A stretch of DNA of 34,127 bases. Source: an uncultured Bacteroidaceae bacterium (lineage in GTDB: Bacteria > Bacteroidota > Bacteroidia > Bacteroidales > Bacteroidaceae). The notes under the pieces were generated by a model that was given only the letters and a program-made list of their open reading frames with translations, did no database searches and was not told the DNA's origin. Position numbers and translations under genes: made by a program. Shown piece by piece: positions 14,779 through 23,769 of the stretch. The first letter of the stretch is position 1; each line of letters opens with the position of its first letter. The DNA is taken from the NCBI GenBank assembly GCA_905234125.1, contig CAJOGQ010000025.1, positions 1 to 34,127 of the forward strand, read 5' to 3'.

Positions 14779-15537
14779 TCACCTCTTCGTGCAGATGATT
14801 TGGCTGGCATATTCAATATCCATCCTCGCATACTTTTGCCATCCCACTTTGCCAATCGCCTTCTCGTAGAATGTCCTCAGTTTCTGAAGTTTCTTCTCAT
14901 AGTCCTCTAACGCACCCAAATAAATCACCTGGTCACCTACACGGGGAATCAGTTCCACCACGCGTTCCCCCTTCTGATTCTTCAGCACATATATCTGCTC
15001 TATCTGATTGTTCCAGAATTCTTCTGTTTGCAAGAACTGTCCAAACTCTGCCAATTTCGTGCTGGCGAACTTTTCATCAATATCGCCCGATGCCACCACA
15101 AGATTTGATGTGCATCCACGGTTAGGAATCAACTTACCCGTCGCATCCACAAAGTAGCCGTCTTTTCCTTCAGGGCAAACCATACAGACTGGCACCCTCT
15201 GCTCCACCTTGATGCACATCTTTCCGTTAGCCGACTTGTAGCACTCCACCTTTGAGATGAAGTTATTGCTCCTGATGGTCTCCTCTATCTTCCTTGTGTC
15301 CACGTCCTTCATCTTCATTCCCTTCGGATAGACATGTGCATTCTTCAGCATATTCTCAATGTCTTCCTTTCCCACGAACAAGGACTGCTCATCTTCCTTC
15401 ACGATCAGTTCCACCGCAGAGCACAATTCCTCCTTGTCTGGACCCGACAAGAATAGGATGGCATAACCCACGTATGCCACCAAGCCCAAGGCCAACAGCG
15501 ACACCATTGTGAACTTTACGATTTTACTTACTTTCAT
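14779..15537 (-). CDS. ftsQ: Cell division protein FtsQ
   Basis: 252 residues: a short cytoplasmic tail, one membrane helix at about 9-31 (FTMVSLLALGLVAYVGYAIL), then a POTRA-like region (about 35-105, with VEQRVPVCMV) and a beta domain. FtsQ is the periplasmic scaffold that binds FtsL (and FtsB where present) and links early to late divisome proteins. The sequence is poorly conserved, as is usual; the call rests on size, topology and position between murC and ftsA. The stop codon lies at the end of two heptamer-like units at 14767-14780. Confidence 0.88.
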   Translation of the reverse strand: MKVSKIVKFTMVSLLALGLVAYVGYAILFLSGPDKEELCSAVELIVKEDEQSLFVGKEDIENMLKNAHVYPKGMKMKDVDTRKIEETIRSNNFISKVECYKSANGKMCIKVEQRVPVCMVCPEGKDGYFVDATGKLIPNRGCTSNLVVASGDIDEKFASTKLAEFGQFLQTEEFWNNQIEQIYVLKNQKGERVVELIPRVGDQVIYLGALEDYEKKLQKLRTFYEKAIGKVGWQKYARMDIEYASQIICTKR

Positions 15538-15545
15538 CTTCTAAG

Positions 15546-15587
15546 CCCTAAACGTTAAACTCTTATCTCTACACTCTCACTCTTCAC
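15546..15587. repeat. Degenerate heptamer array between murC and ftsQ
   Basis: Six 7-bp steps in register beginning CCCTAAA (15546-15552) and including CTCTACA and CTCTCAC. The murC stop codon (15584-15586) falls within the last unit. Confidence 0.6.
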
Positions 15588-16954
15588 TTTGACAGAATCT
15601 CTGTGATTTGTGGAACAAAATTCTCAATGTCACCAGCACCCAACGACATCAGCACATCGAAATCCTTCTTCTTCACCACATCAAGGATGTCTTCCTTATG
15701 AATGAGGTGCTTCTCCATGCCTGGACGCAGGTTGTCGTAGATTAGTTTGCTCGTCACTCCTTCGATGGGGAGTTCGCGTGCTGGATAGATGTCGCACAGA
15801 TAGACACAATCGAGCAATGAAAGCGCAGAAGCAAACTCTTTGTAGAAGTCGCGAGTACGGGTGTAAAGATGTGGTTGGAAGATGGCCGCAATCTTTTTGT
15901 CTTGATACAACTCACGCACGGACTTCACGCTCTGCTCAATCTCATTGGGATGATGCGCATAGTCGCTGAGGAACACCATCTGGTCGTTCTTCACCTTGAA
16001 GTCGAAACGACGGTCAACTCCTCTGAAACTCTTCATTCCCTCACGCAGTTCATCGTCACTCACACCATTCAGGATGGCCAAAGCCATCGCACCAATGCCA
16101 TTTTCGATGTTGATGCTGACGGGTACACCCAACAGGATGTCCTTCACCACGCCATTAGGATGCACAAAGTCAAATACGATTTCACCCCCACCAATGCGGA
16201 TGTTCTCCGCATGGAAATCACCTTTTTCACGGGCATATTCATAGACCTTCACACCCTCCTGCACATCTGGCCTCATCTCCAGACCTTTGTGGATAATTAG
16301 CGCACCACCTGGTTGGATGAGGGTCGTATAATGACGGAAACTCTCCAAGTAGGCCTCTTTCGTTCCGTAGATGTCCAAGTGGTCAGGGTCAGTAGCCGTG
16401 ATGACGGTCATGTAAGGACGCAACCAATGGAATGAACGGTCAAACTCGTCAGCCTCTATCACCACATAGTCGCTCGAAGAGAAGATGTAGTTTGTACCAT
16501 AGTTCTTCGAAATGCCTCCCAGGAAGGCGTTGCAATCCACATGACTCTGATGTAACAGATGAGCTGCCATCGTTGAGGTGGTAGTCTTTCCATGTGTGCC
16601 AGCTACACAAAGTCCCTTGTATGCCTGGGTCAAAGTTCCCAGCACCTGTGCACGTTTTTGTACCTCAAAGCCATTTTCAAGGAAATACGCCATTTCTTTC
16701 TGTGTTGGGGGAATGGCAGGTGTATAGACTACCAAGGTGCTTTCCTTCTGCTTGAAGCATGCATCAATCGCCTCCACATTTTCCTCATAATGTATCTTGG
16801 CACCCTCTTCTATCAACTTCTCCGTCAGTTCGCTGGGGGTCTTGTCATACCCACCCACGTTATATCCTTTGTGGAGGAAATAACGAACCAGTGCACTCAT
16901 GCCAATGCCACCAGCGCCTACAAAATATACGGATTTTATGTCGTTCTTATTCAT
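15584..16954 (-). CDS. murC: UDP-N-acetylmuramate--L-alanine ligase
   Basis: About 456 residues. The N-terminus has the UDP-binding loop VGAGGIGMSAL; the Mur-ligase ATP site GTHGKTTTS lies near residues 119-127; SDYAHHPNEIEQ is the MurC-specific motif in the C-terminal domain. It adds L-Ala to UDP-MurNAc, the first peptide step in peptidoglycan synthesis. The ATG at 16954 shares one base with the murG stop (TGATG), a coupling arrangement. A GTG one codon earlier (16957) is also possible. Confidence 0.96.
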   Translation of the reverse strand: MNKNDIKSVYFVGAGGIGMSALVRYFLHKGYNVGGYDKTPSELTEKLIEEGAKIHYEENVEAIDACFKQKESTLVVYTPAIPPTQKEMAYFLENGFEVQKRAQVLGTLTQAYKGLCVAGTHGKTTTSTMAAHLLHQSHVDCNAFLGGISKNYGTNYIFSSSDYVVIEADEFDRSFHWLRPYMTVITATDPDHLDIYGTKEAYLESFRHYTTLIQPGGALIIHKGLEMRPDVQEGVKVYEYAREKGDFHAENIRIGGGEIVFDFVHPNGVVKDILLGVPVSINIENGIGAMALAILNGVSDDELREGMKSFRGVDRRFDFKVKNDQMVFLSDYAHHPNEIEQSVKSVRELYQDKKIAAIFQPHLYTRTRDFYKEFASALSLLDCVYLCDIYPARELPIEGVTSKLIYDNLRPGMEKHLIHKEDILDVVKKKDFDVLMSLGAGDIENFVPQITEILSK

Positions 16955-18090
16955 CACTTCTTTTTGTTATTATATTCAACAGCCAATTTATAAACCTCTT
17001 CTGCAATCACATCAGCAGAATTGAGGAATGCCAACTTCTTTGCATTCTCGCCCAACGACATCAGTTGGGTGTCGTCTGCCACCGTCTTGAGGGCGATGCC
17101 AATCAGCTTGTCCTTGGCTTCCTTGTCTGTCACCAAGATGGCGGCTCTTTGGTTCGATAGTGCCTGTGCATTCTTCGTCTGGTGGTCTTCAGCCACGTTG
17201 GGCGATGGAACCAAGATGCTGGGTTTACCCAACAGGCAGAGTTCGGAGATGGAACTGGCTCCAGCACGACTCACCACGATGTCGGCAGCGGCATAAGCGT
17301 TGTCCATGCTGCTGATGAAGTCCATCACTTTCATATTGGGTACTTCTGCCTGCTTGTTCAATTCCTCCGCAATGCTCTGGCTATAGTATTTGCCTGTCTG
17401 CCAAATGAATTGTACATCACTCTGGCGAATCTCGTCCAAGTGTGCCAACACGCTCTCATTCATTGTTCGTGCCCCCAAACTGCCTCCAATCATCAGCACC
17501 GTCTTCTTGTTGGGATCCAAACCGAAACTTTTCCTTGCCTCTTCCTTCGAGATTTTGTTCTCTAACAAGTTTTGGCGAACAGGATTTCCCGTCATGAGAA
17601 TCTTGTCGGCAGGGAAGAAACGTTCCATCCCACTGTAAGCCACACAAATCTTGTTCGCCTTCTTGGCCAGCGACTTGTTGGTCACGCCAGCGTAGGAATT
17701 CTGTTCCTGAATCAGGCAGGGGATGCCCAACGAATAGGCGGCATTCAGAGTGGGAGCCGAAGCATAGCCACCCACGCCCACAGCAACTTGTGGTTTGAAG
17801 TCGAGAATAATCTGCTTCACCATCTTCTTGCTCTTCAGGAAGTCCATCATCACACTGATATTCTTCGGATTCCACAGTGGACGCACCAAACCACGAACGG
17901 GCAATCCCACAATCTTGTAGCCTGCCGCAGGAACGCGTTGCATTTCCATACGTCCTTCAGCACCCACAAACAGGATTTCCGCCTCTGGATGCTTTTTTTT
18001 GATGGCGTTGGCTATTGACACAGCAGGAAAGATGTGCCCGCCCGTGCCACCACCACTCACAATCACTTTCAATGTTTGATTTCCTTCCAT
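16954..18090 (-). CDS. murG: UDP-N-acetylglucosamine--MurNAc-(pentapeptide) lipid transferase
   Basis: 378 residues from the chosen ATG. SGGGTGGHIFPA (residues 12-23) is the first Gly-rich loop; PVRGLVRPLWNPKN and VGVGGYASAPTLNAA follow; the GT-B donor domain has MIGGSLGARTMN and SRAGASSISELCLLGKPSILVPSP. MurG converts lipid I to lipid II on the inner face of the membrane. The frame is open to 18168, but that longer form would be translated from the promoter at 18126-18133. The ATG at 18090, 11 residues before SGGGTGGH, is preferred; 18111 is an alternative. Confidence 0.95.
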   Translation of the reverse strand: MEGNQTLKVIVSGGGTGGHIFPAVSIANAIKKKHPEAEILFVGAEGRMEMQRVPAAGYKIVGLPVRGLVRPLWNPKNISVMMDFLKSKKMVKQIILDFKPQVAVGVGGYASAPTLNAAYSLGIPCLIQEQNSYAGVTNKSLAKKANKICVAYSGMERFFPADKILMTGNPVRQNLLENKISKEEARKSFGLDPNKKTVLMIGGSLGARTMNESVLAHLDEIRQSDVQFIWQTGKYYSQSIAEELNKQAEVPNMKVMDFISSMDNAYAAADIVVSRAGASSISELCLLGKPSILVPSPNVAEDHQTKNAQALSNQRAAILVTDKEAKDKLIGIALKTVADDTQLMSLGENAKKLAFLNSADVIAEEVYKLAVEYNNKKK

Positions 18091-18125
18091 TATCTTTTTC
18101 TCACTTTTCATCTTTTTTGAATGGA

Positions 18126-18133
18126 CAAAGGTA
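18126..18133 (-). promoter_or_regulatory. Internal dcw promoter before murG
   Basis: The reverse strand has TACCTTTG preceded at 22-25 bp by TTTGTTG, a fair Bacteroidota promoter. It would start transcription near 18120 and drive murG-murC-ftsQ-ftsA-ftsZ independently of mraZ. Confidence 0.55.
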
Positions 18134-18218
18134 CAAATAATCAATGGATTATCTGCAACAAATGTCACAAAATCATACTTTTATCTCACTTTTCTTTTGT
18201 TCTCCCGCTCATTTGACT

Positions 18219-19553
18219 TCAAGACATCCCTCCATCGGTGTAATATTCACTTGTCTCGCCATTCACAACAGCCTCCACGATGGGGGCGTTCAACTCTTTC
18301 TTCTCCGCATAACGGCTCACGCTGAGAATCACGCCGATGTAGAAACTCGTGATGAGGATGGAGGTTCCTCCTTTGCTGATGAGGGGCAATGTCTGTCCAG
18401 TCACGGGTACCAATCCCACGGCCACGCTCATGTTGACAAACGCCTGCAACACCATCATGATGCCAAAGCCCAACACCAGATAGGCAGGGAAGAAACTCGG
18501 ACACTTCTGTGCGATTCTTCCCACACGTATCAGCAACACTAAGTATAGGAATGCCACGAAGAACGCGCCAGGGATGCCCAACTCCTCGATGATGATGGCA
18601 TAGATGAAATCGGACTCTGCATGTTGCAGGAAGTCACGCTGGATAGAGTTGCCTGGTCCCAGACCTATCACGTCAGAGTTGGCGATAGCAATGGCAGCGT
18701 ATGTCGTTTGCGAATTTTCGTCGTTGATGAGCCTCTCCTTTTCTGACTTAAATGCATTCTTTTCCTTAGCCTCATCACTTCCTCCGAATTTTCTTTCCAG
18801 ACGTTTCTTGACCGTCACGACTCGCTTACATCCTGGAATCTCTTGCCAAGTGCTTTCAGGAACAGCCATCACTGTCATGGCGAAGAAGGCTCCAATGCCC
18901 ACTATGACAGCCAAACCTTTGAACATCAAATCCTTTGGAACCTGTCCGATGAACATCATTACAACGACCACCAGAAAGAGCATCATCGCTGTTGATACAT
19001 TATCGATAAAGATGAGTCCACAAATCAGCAATGCCGCGCTCCCCACAATCGCAAAGGCCAGATAGCGTTTTCCCTTGATGGCCCCCACAATCTTACGTTT
19101 CTTTCCTCTCACCCATTCCTCTTTCTCCGTCTGCGTCTTGGCGAGCACCACAGCCACCGTCATCAGCAACGCCGCTTTCGCCACTTCGGAGGGTTGAAAA
19201 CGCACACCAAACAAATCCACCCAACGATTGGTTGAGTTCACCGTGCTACCACCACCCAACACAGCGGTGTATAGCAACAGCAGAATGGCCACTGGCAACA
19301 GGATAAACGGGAACAACATGAACCATTTGCAGGGGATGCGGTGCACCAGCAAGATGATGATGAGGCCAGCAAACAGGAATCCAGCCTGGCTGACCATCGG
19401 TCCCCAGTGGTGTCCACCCTCAAACGTCAGTCGGCTTGATGCGCTATACACTTCCACCAACGAGATCATGCACAGGAAGAAATAAATCATCCACACGCCT
19501 TTGTCGCCCTTGAAGAGTTTTCCTCCCAAGAAATCTTGCACAATTGTTCCCAT
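18219..19553 (-). CDS. ftsW: Lipid II polymerase FtsW (SEDS family)
   Basis: 444 residues with about ten hydrophobic segments. Conserved SEDS motifs are visible: FQPSEVAKAALL, the loop NSDVIGLGPGNSIQRDFL, HAESDFIYAIIIEELG, and a C-terminal PLISKGGTSIL. FtsW polymerises glycan strands at the septum together with its partner FtsI, also in this cluster. The loop between segments about 4 and 6 is long and charged (ERKFGGSDEAKEKNAFKSEK), more than in E. coli. RodA is the paralogue; cluster position fixes FtsW. Confidence 0.95.
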   Translation of the reverse strand: MGTIVQDFLGGKLFKGDKGVWMIYFFLCMISLVEVYSASSRLTFEGGHHWGPMVSQAGFLFAGLIIILLVHRIPCKWFMLFPFILLPVAILLLLYTAVLGGGSTVNSTNRWVDLFGVRFQPSEVAKAALLMTVAVVLAKTQTEKEEWVRGKKRKIVGAIKGKRYLAFAIVGSAALLICGLIFIDNVSTAMMLFLVVVVMMFIGQVPKDLMFKGLAVIVGIGAFFAMTVMAVPESTWQEIPGCKRVVTVKKRLERKFGGSDEAKEKNAFKSEKERLINDENSQTTYAAIAIANSDVIGLGPGNSIQRDFLQHAESDFIYAIIIEELGIPGAFFVAFLYLVLLIRVGRIAQKCPSFFPAYLVLGFGIMMVLQAFVNMSVAVGLVPVTGQTLPLISKGGTSILITSFYIGVILSVSRYAEKKELNAPIVEAVVNGETSEYYTDGGMS

Positions 19554-19566
19554 ATCGTTTTGTATA

Positions 19567-20898
19567 TTAAAGATTCCTCACACACTCTTTGAACTGATCG
19601 CCTCGGTCTTCCATATTTTTGAAGAGGTCGAAGCTGGCACAGCAGGGGCTCAACAGCACGGTGCTACCAGGTTTGGCCATCTTGTAACATTCATCCACAC
19701 AGTCCTTCATGCTCTTCACGTCGGCAATCGGAATGCCAAAACCATCGAATGCCTTGTGCAGTTTCGAATTGTCCACACCCAAGAAGACCAGTCCGATGCA
19801 CTTTTCCTTCACCAAGTCGAATATCTCTGAATAGTCATTGCCCTTGTCTTTGCCACCGAGGATAAGCACCACTGGGGTTCGCATGCTGTCGAGCGCATAC
19901 CAGCAGGCATTCACGTTCGTGGCCTTGGAATCGTTGATGAAATCCACACCACGCACTCTTCCTGCCTTCTCCAAACGGTGTTCCACTCCCTCGAATGTCT
20001 TCAGTCCCTCACGAATCTGGCTGTTGCTCACACCTGCCAAATCAGCGGTGATGCCTGCGGCGAGGGAGTTGTAGAGGTTGTGCTTGCCACGCAGTGCCAA
20101 CTCCTCCTGCTCCATGTTGAATGGGGTAGGACCTTCGATCACGTAAGTATCCTCGTCCACATAACCAATCACGCTGTCGCTCTTGAACTCGCTGAAGGGA
20201 CAGAGACGTGCCTTGATGTTGTATTTCTTCAGTTCTGCTGTCACGATGGGATCATCGTTCCAGAAGACGAAAGCATCCTCTGGGGTCTGGTTCTGGATGA
20301 TGCGCATCTTCGAATCCACATAGTTCTGCATCTTGAAGTCATAACGGTCGAGGTGGTCTGGGGTGATGTTCATCAGTACGGCAATGTCGGCCTTGAAGTC
20401 GTACATATTGTCCAACTGGAAACTGCTCAACTCTATCACATAATAATCGTGTTGATCCTCAGCTACTTGCAAGGCGAGGCTACGTCCGATGTTGCCAGCC
20501 AGCCCCACGTTGTAACCCGCATTCTTCAGGATGTGGTAGATGAGGGATGTGGTCGTTGTCTTGCCATTACTTCCCGTGATGCAAATCATCTTCGCATGGG
20601 TGTAGCGACCTGCAAACTCAATCTCAGAAATGATGGGGATGTGCTTCTCCTTAATCTTCAGAATGATTGGCGCATTCTCAGGGATGCCAGGACTTTTGAT
20701 CACCTCGTCAGCATTGAGAATCAACGCCTCCGTGTGATGCCCCTCCTCCCACACAATCTCGTGGCTGTTGAGCTGTTCCTTGTATTTATCTTTGATGTTC
20801 GACATGTCGCTCACGAACACATCGAATCCCTTCTTCTTTGCCAGCACTGCGGCTCCAGCACCGCTTTCTGCCGCTCCTAATACTACAATTCTTTTCAT
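19567..20898 (-). CDS. murD: UDP-N-acetylmuramoyl-L-alanine--D-glutamate ligase
   Basis: 443 residues. The N-terminal nucleotide loop VLGAAESGAGAAVLA is followed by the ATP site ITGSNGKTTTTS (GSNGKTTT at 109-116). NITPDHLDRY and FINDSKATNVNA are the central and C-terminal Mur-ligase motifs; the latter is typical of MurD. It adds D-Glu to UDP-MurNAc-L-Ala. It lies 13 bp before ftsW and 36 bp after mraY, clearly in the same operon. Confidence 0.97.
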   Translation of the reverse strand: MKRIVVLGAAESGAGAAVLAKKKGFDVFVSDMSNIKDKYKEQLNSHEIVWEEGHHTEALILNADEVIKSPGIPENAPIILKIKEKHIPIISEIEFAGRYTHAKMICITGSNGKTTTTSLIYHILKNAGYNVGLAGNIGRSLALQVAEDQHDYYVIELSSFQLDNMYDFKADIAVLMNITPDHLDRYDFKMQNYVDSKMRIIQNQTPEDAFVFWNDDPIVTAELKKYNIKARLCPFSEFKSDSVIGYVDEDTYVIEGPTPFNMEQEELALRGKHNLYNSLAAGITADLAGVSNSQIREGLKTFEGVEHRLEKAGRVRGVDFINDSKATNVNACWYALDSMRTPVVLILGGKDKGNDYSEIFDLVKEKCIGLVFLGVDNSKLHKAFDGFGIPIADVKSMKDCVDECYKMAKPGSTVLLSPCCASFDLFKNMEDRGDQFKECVRNL

Positions 20899-20916
20899 CT
20901 TCTTATCTATGTTATT

Positions 20917-20937
20917 TTCTAAACTCTACACTTTTTA
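20917..20937. repeat. Heptamer steps at the mraY stop
   Basis: Three 7-bp steps (TTCTAAA, CTCTACA, CTTTTTA) fill the mraY-murD gap; the last contains the mraY stop codon. Degenerate on its own, but it fits the other arrays in the window. Confidence 0.45.
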
Positions 20938-22194
20938 TCTAATCTTCAATGTTATGATTGTGATGGCTGCTAACAGGATGGTGACAATCCAGAAACGGAT
21001 GGTGATCATCGACTCGAACAGTAATCCGTGAGGACGCTTGATGATGTACTTAACGCCATCTTCCATCTTGTGTCGATAGTGGTCATGGAAAGGAGCACGT
21101 TTGAACACCCTCCATTTCTCACCTCGTGCATTTCCCTTCTTCGCGTATGCTATCTGAATGATGACCGACAAACTCTCCATCAGGAAGATGCCACAGAGGA
21201 TGGGCAATAAAAGTTCTTTATGAATGATGACGGCTGTGACACCAATCACTCCACCAATGGCCAGACTGCCCGTATCGCCCATGAACACTTTGGCAGGGTA
21301 GGCATTGTACCATAGGAAACCCACCAAAGCACCCACAAAGCCACAGAGGAACACGATAATCTCTTCTGAGCCAGGGATGTACATCACGTTCAGATAGTCG
21401 GCAAAACGGATGTGACCACTCACGTATGCCAAGATGCCCAACGTCACGCCAATGATGGCAGAGTTGCCCGCACACATGCCGTCCATTCCATCATTCAGGT
21501 TTGCACCATTGCTCACAGCGGCAATTACGAACGTGGTGACTAATACGAAGAGAATCCAACCGCATGCACGCTTGGTCTTGCCGTCCTGAATGAAACCAAA
21601 CACTTCATAGTAGTCGATGTTGTTGCTCTTTACGAAGGGGACGGTCGTCACAGTGCTCTTACGAGCCTCACTCTTGTGATAGACCTCCACTTTGTCACCA
21701 ATTTCACGTTCCACATTCTCACGTACCACAGCCTCTGGACTGAGCCACAGCGTCAGACCCACAGCAATACCAAACGCAAACTGAGACAGGAGCTTCAATT
21801 TGGGAGGCATTCCGTCTTTATTGCCACCCAACTTAATCTTGTCATCAATGAAGCCGATGATACCAAAGAACGCAATCGTGGCAATCAGCAACTCCGTATA
21901 GACATTGGAGAGCTTGCCGAACAAGAGGGCAGGCACCAACACGGCGGCCACAATGACCACACCACCCATCGAAGGCACACCTTTCTTCTGCACGCCGTAT
22001 GGGTCAATTGATGCATCGCGTGCCTCCTCGATATGCTTCTTCCGACGCATATACTTGATGAAATACTCACCAGCCACCATCGCGATGATGAGCGAGAGAA
22101 TCAGCGACGACAACGCTCTGAACGACACATATCCAAACAATCCTGCACCAGGAATGTCGAACTGATCTAAGTATTGAAATAAATCGTATAACAT
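20935..22194 (-). CDS. mraY: Phospho-N-acetylmuramoyl-pentapeptide transferase
   Basis: 419 residues, longer than the 360 of E. coli. Conserved features are GVPSMGGVVIV, the aspartate pair in GFIDDKIK, NGANLNDGMDGM, MGDTGSLAIGG and the cytoplasmic HDHYRHK loop. The extra length is a charged insertion at about residues 150-205 between membrane helices, which seems usual for Bacteroidota MraY. The enzyme moves phospho-MurNAc-pentapeptide to undecaprenyl phosphate, making lipid I. The stop codon lies in a heptamer-like unit. Confidence 0.96.
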   Translation of the reverse strand: MLYDLFQYLDQFDIPGAGLFGYVSFRALSSLILSLIIAMVAGEYFIKYMRRKKHIEEARDASIDPYGVQKKGVPSMGGVVIVAAVLVPALLFGKLSNVYTELLIATIAFFGIIGFIDDKIKLGGNKDGMPPKLKLLSQFAFGIAVGLTLWLSPEAVVRENVEREIGDKVEVYHKSEARKSTVTTVPFVKSNNIDYYEVFGFIQDGKTKRACGWILFVLVTTFVIAAVSNGANLNDGMDGMCAGNSAIIGVTLGILAYVSGHIRFADYLNVMYIPGSEEIIVFLCGFVGALVGFLWYNAYPAKVFMGDTGSLAIGGVIGVTAVIIHKELLLPILCGIFLMESLSVIIQIAYAKKGNARGEKWRVFKRAPFHDHYRHKMEDGVKYIIKRPHGLLFESMITIRFWIVTILLAAITIITLKIR

Positions 22195-22204
22195 ATTTTA
22201 TTGG

Positions 22205-22239
22205 ATGTCAAATGTCAATTATCAACTGTCAACTATCAA
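22205..22239. repeat. Heptamer array, xTGTCAA/xTATCAA type, five units, containing the murE stop
   Basis: Five 7-bp units in register: ATGTCAA twice, then one each of TTATCAA, CTGTCAA and CTATCAA. The murE stop codon (22236-22238) is inside the last unit. It fills the murE-mraY gap. Confidence 0.85.
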
Positions 22240-23684
22240 CTAAAACAAGCTCTCACCTCTTCCTTATCATCGAAGTGGTGCTTCACTCCCTTCACATCTT
22301 GATAGTCTTCGTGTCCCTTTCCTGCGATAAGAATCACGTCCCCTGTTTTGGCCATCATGCAGGCAGTCTTGATAGCTTGACGACGATCCACGATGGCAAT
22401 CACCTTCTTCATCTGTTCCTCATCCAGCCCTGCCAACATGTCGTTGATGATGTCCTGAGGCTCCTCGAAACGTGGGTTGTCACTTGTGATGATGACACGG
22501 TCGCTCTGCTTTACTGCCTCACGCGCCATGAGCGGACGCTTGCCTTTGTCGCGATTGCCACCTGCACCACATACGGTGATGACCTCTCCTTTACCCTCCA
22601 ACACACCATGAATGGCGTTCAGCACATTCTCCAACGCATCGGGCGTGTGGGCATAATCGACAATAGCTGTGTAGCCAGAAGGGGAACGGAGAGCTTCGAA
22701 TCGTCCATTCACGGGCTTCATCGCACTCAGCGCCACCAACACCTCCTGCTCGTTCTTGCCCAACATGATAGCGGCACCATAGACAGCCAGGAGGTTGCTT
22801 ACGTTGAACTTGCCAATGAATTGCACACCCACTTCCTTGCCATTGATGTTGAGATACATGCCCTCGAAGTGACACTCGATGATCTTGGCCTTGAAATCAG
22901 CGGGGCTCTGCACAGAATAGGTCTTCACCTGAGCCTTCGTGTTCTGCACCATCACCATCCCGTTCTTGTCGTCTGCATTCGTGATGGCGAAAGCTTCCTT
23001 GGGAAGGTTGTCGAAGAAGAGTTTCTTGGCCTTGATGTAGTTCTCAAAGGTCTTGTGATAGTCGAGATGGTCACGCGTGATGTTGGTGAACAATCCCCCA
23101 GCAAAGGTCAGGCCACCAATGCGGTTCTGCACGATGCTGTGACTGCTCACTTCCATGAAGGCGTACTCACACCCTGCCTCCACCATCTGAGCCAACAAGG
23201 CATTGAGTGTGATGGGGTCTGGCGTCGTATGCTCAGTTGGGATTGCCTCACCATCAATGTAATTACATACGGTGGAGAGTAACCCTGCCTTGTGTCCCAT
23301 ATAGCGGAACATCTCATACAGCACGGTGGCGATGGTCGTCTTTCCGTTCGTTCCTGTCACACCCACCAACTTCAGCTTGCTCGTCGGGTTGCCGTAGAAA
23401 GTAGTGGCAACCTGCCCAACGACCTGCTCCGTATTCTCCACACGCACATACGTCACTCCCTCCTTCACCTCAGCAGGAATCTCCTCACACAGCACAGCCA
23501 CAGCACCCAGTTCCAATGCCTTGCCAATATAATTGTGTCCATCAGCCACCGTTCCTCGCACGGCGATGAAGAGATGACCCTCCCCAATCTGGCGGGAGTC
23601 GATTTGCACACCATTGATGTTATGCTCTAAATCGCCCTTCACTTCGAGGACATTGAGCCTGCTGACGAGTTCTTTCAGTTTCAT
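22236..23684 (-). CDS. murE: UDP-MurNAc-tripeptide synthetase (meso-diaminopimelate-adding)
   Basis: 482 residues. [14 protein letters not shown] is the N-terminal MurE signature; GTNGKTT (111-117) is the ATP site; [10 protein letters not shown] and [12 protein letters not shown] follow. The amino-acid pocket motif is SDNPRFEEP with DNPR at 402-405, which in this family marks use of meso-diaminopimelate rather than lysine. It makes UDP-MurNAc-L-Ala-D-Glu-mDAP. Normally murF follows in proteobacteria, but here mraY does, so MurF must be encoded elsewhere. Confidence 0.96.
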   Translation of the reverse strand: MKLKELVSRLNVLEVKGDLEHNINGVQIDSRQIGEGHLFIAVRGTVADGHNYIGKALELGAVAVLCEEIPAEVKEGVTYVRVENTEQVVGQVATTFYGNPTSKLKLVGVTGTNGKTTIATVLYEMFRYMGHKAGLLSTVCNYIDGEAIPTEHTTPDPITLNALLAQMVEAGCEYAFMEVSSHSIVQNRIGGLTFAGGLFTNITRDHLDYHKTFENYIKAKKLFFDNLPKEAFAITNADDKNGMVMVQNTKAQVKTYSVQSPADFKAKIIECHFEGMYLNINGKEVGVQFIGKFNVSNLLAVYGAAIMLGKNEQEVLVALSAMKPVNGRFEALRSPSGYTAIVDYAHTPDALENVLNAIHGVLEGKGEVITVCGAGGNRDKGKRPLMAREAVKQSDRVIITSDNPRFEEPQDIINDMLAGLDEEQMKKVIAIVDRRQAIKTACMMAKTGDVILIAGKGHEDYQDVKGVKHHFDDKEEVRACFS

Positions 23685-23717
23685 ATCTTATCTATTTTAT
23701 TAAAGTTCAACCCTATA

Positions 23718-23769
23718 CTCTAAACCCTAAACTCTAAACCCTAAACTATTTCAACCCTAAACTATTTCA
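23718..23769. repeat. Heptamer array (CTCTAAA/CCCTAAA) plus 16-bp tandem duplication at the ftsI stop
   Basis: CTCTAAA and CCCTAAA alternate twice in perfect register (23718-23745). A 16-bp unit, ACCCTAAACTATTTCA, then occurs twice in tandem (23738-23753 and 23754-23769). The second copy includes the ftsI stop codon (23762-23764), so the end of the gene was copied into the gap. Confidence 0.9.

Noticed and set aside
18091-18168. N-terminal extension of murG from an ATG at 18168
   Set aside because: The extra codons cover a promoter element (TACCTTTG at 18126-18133) and are not MurG-like.
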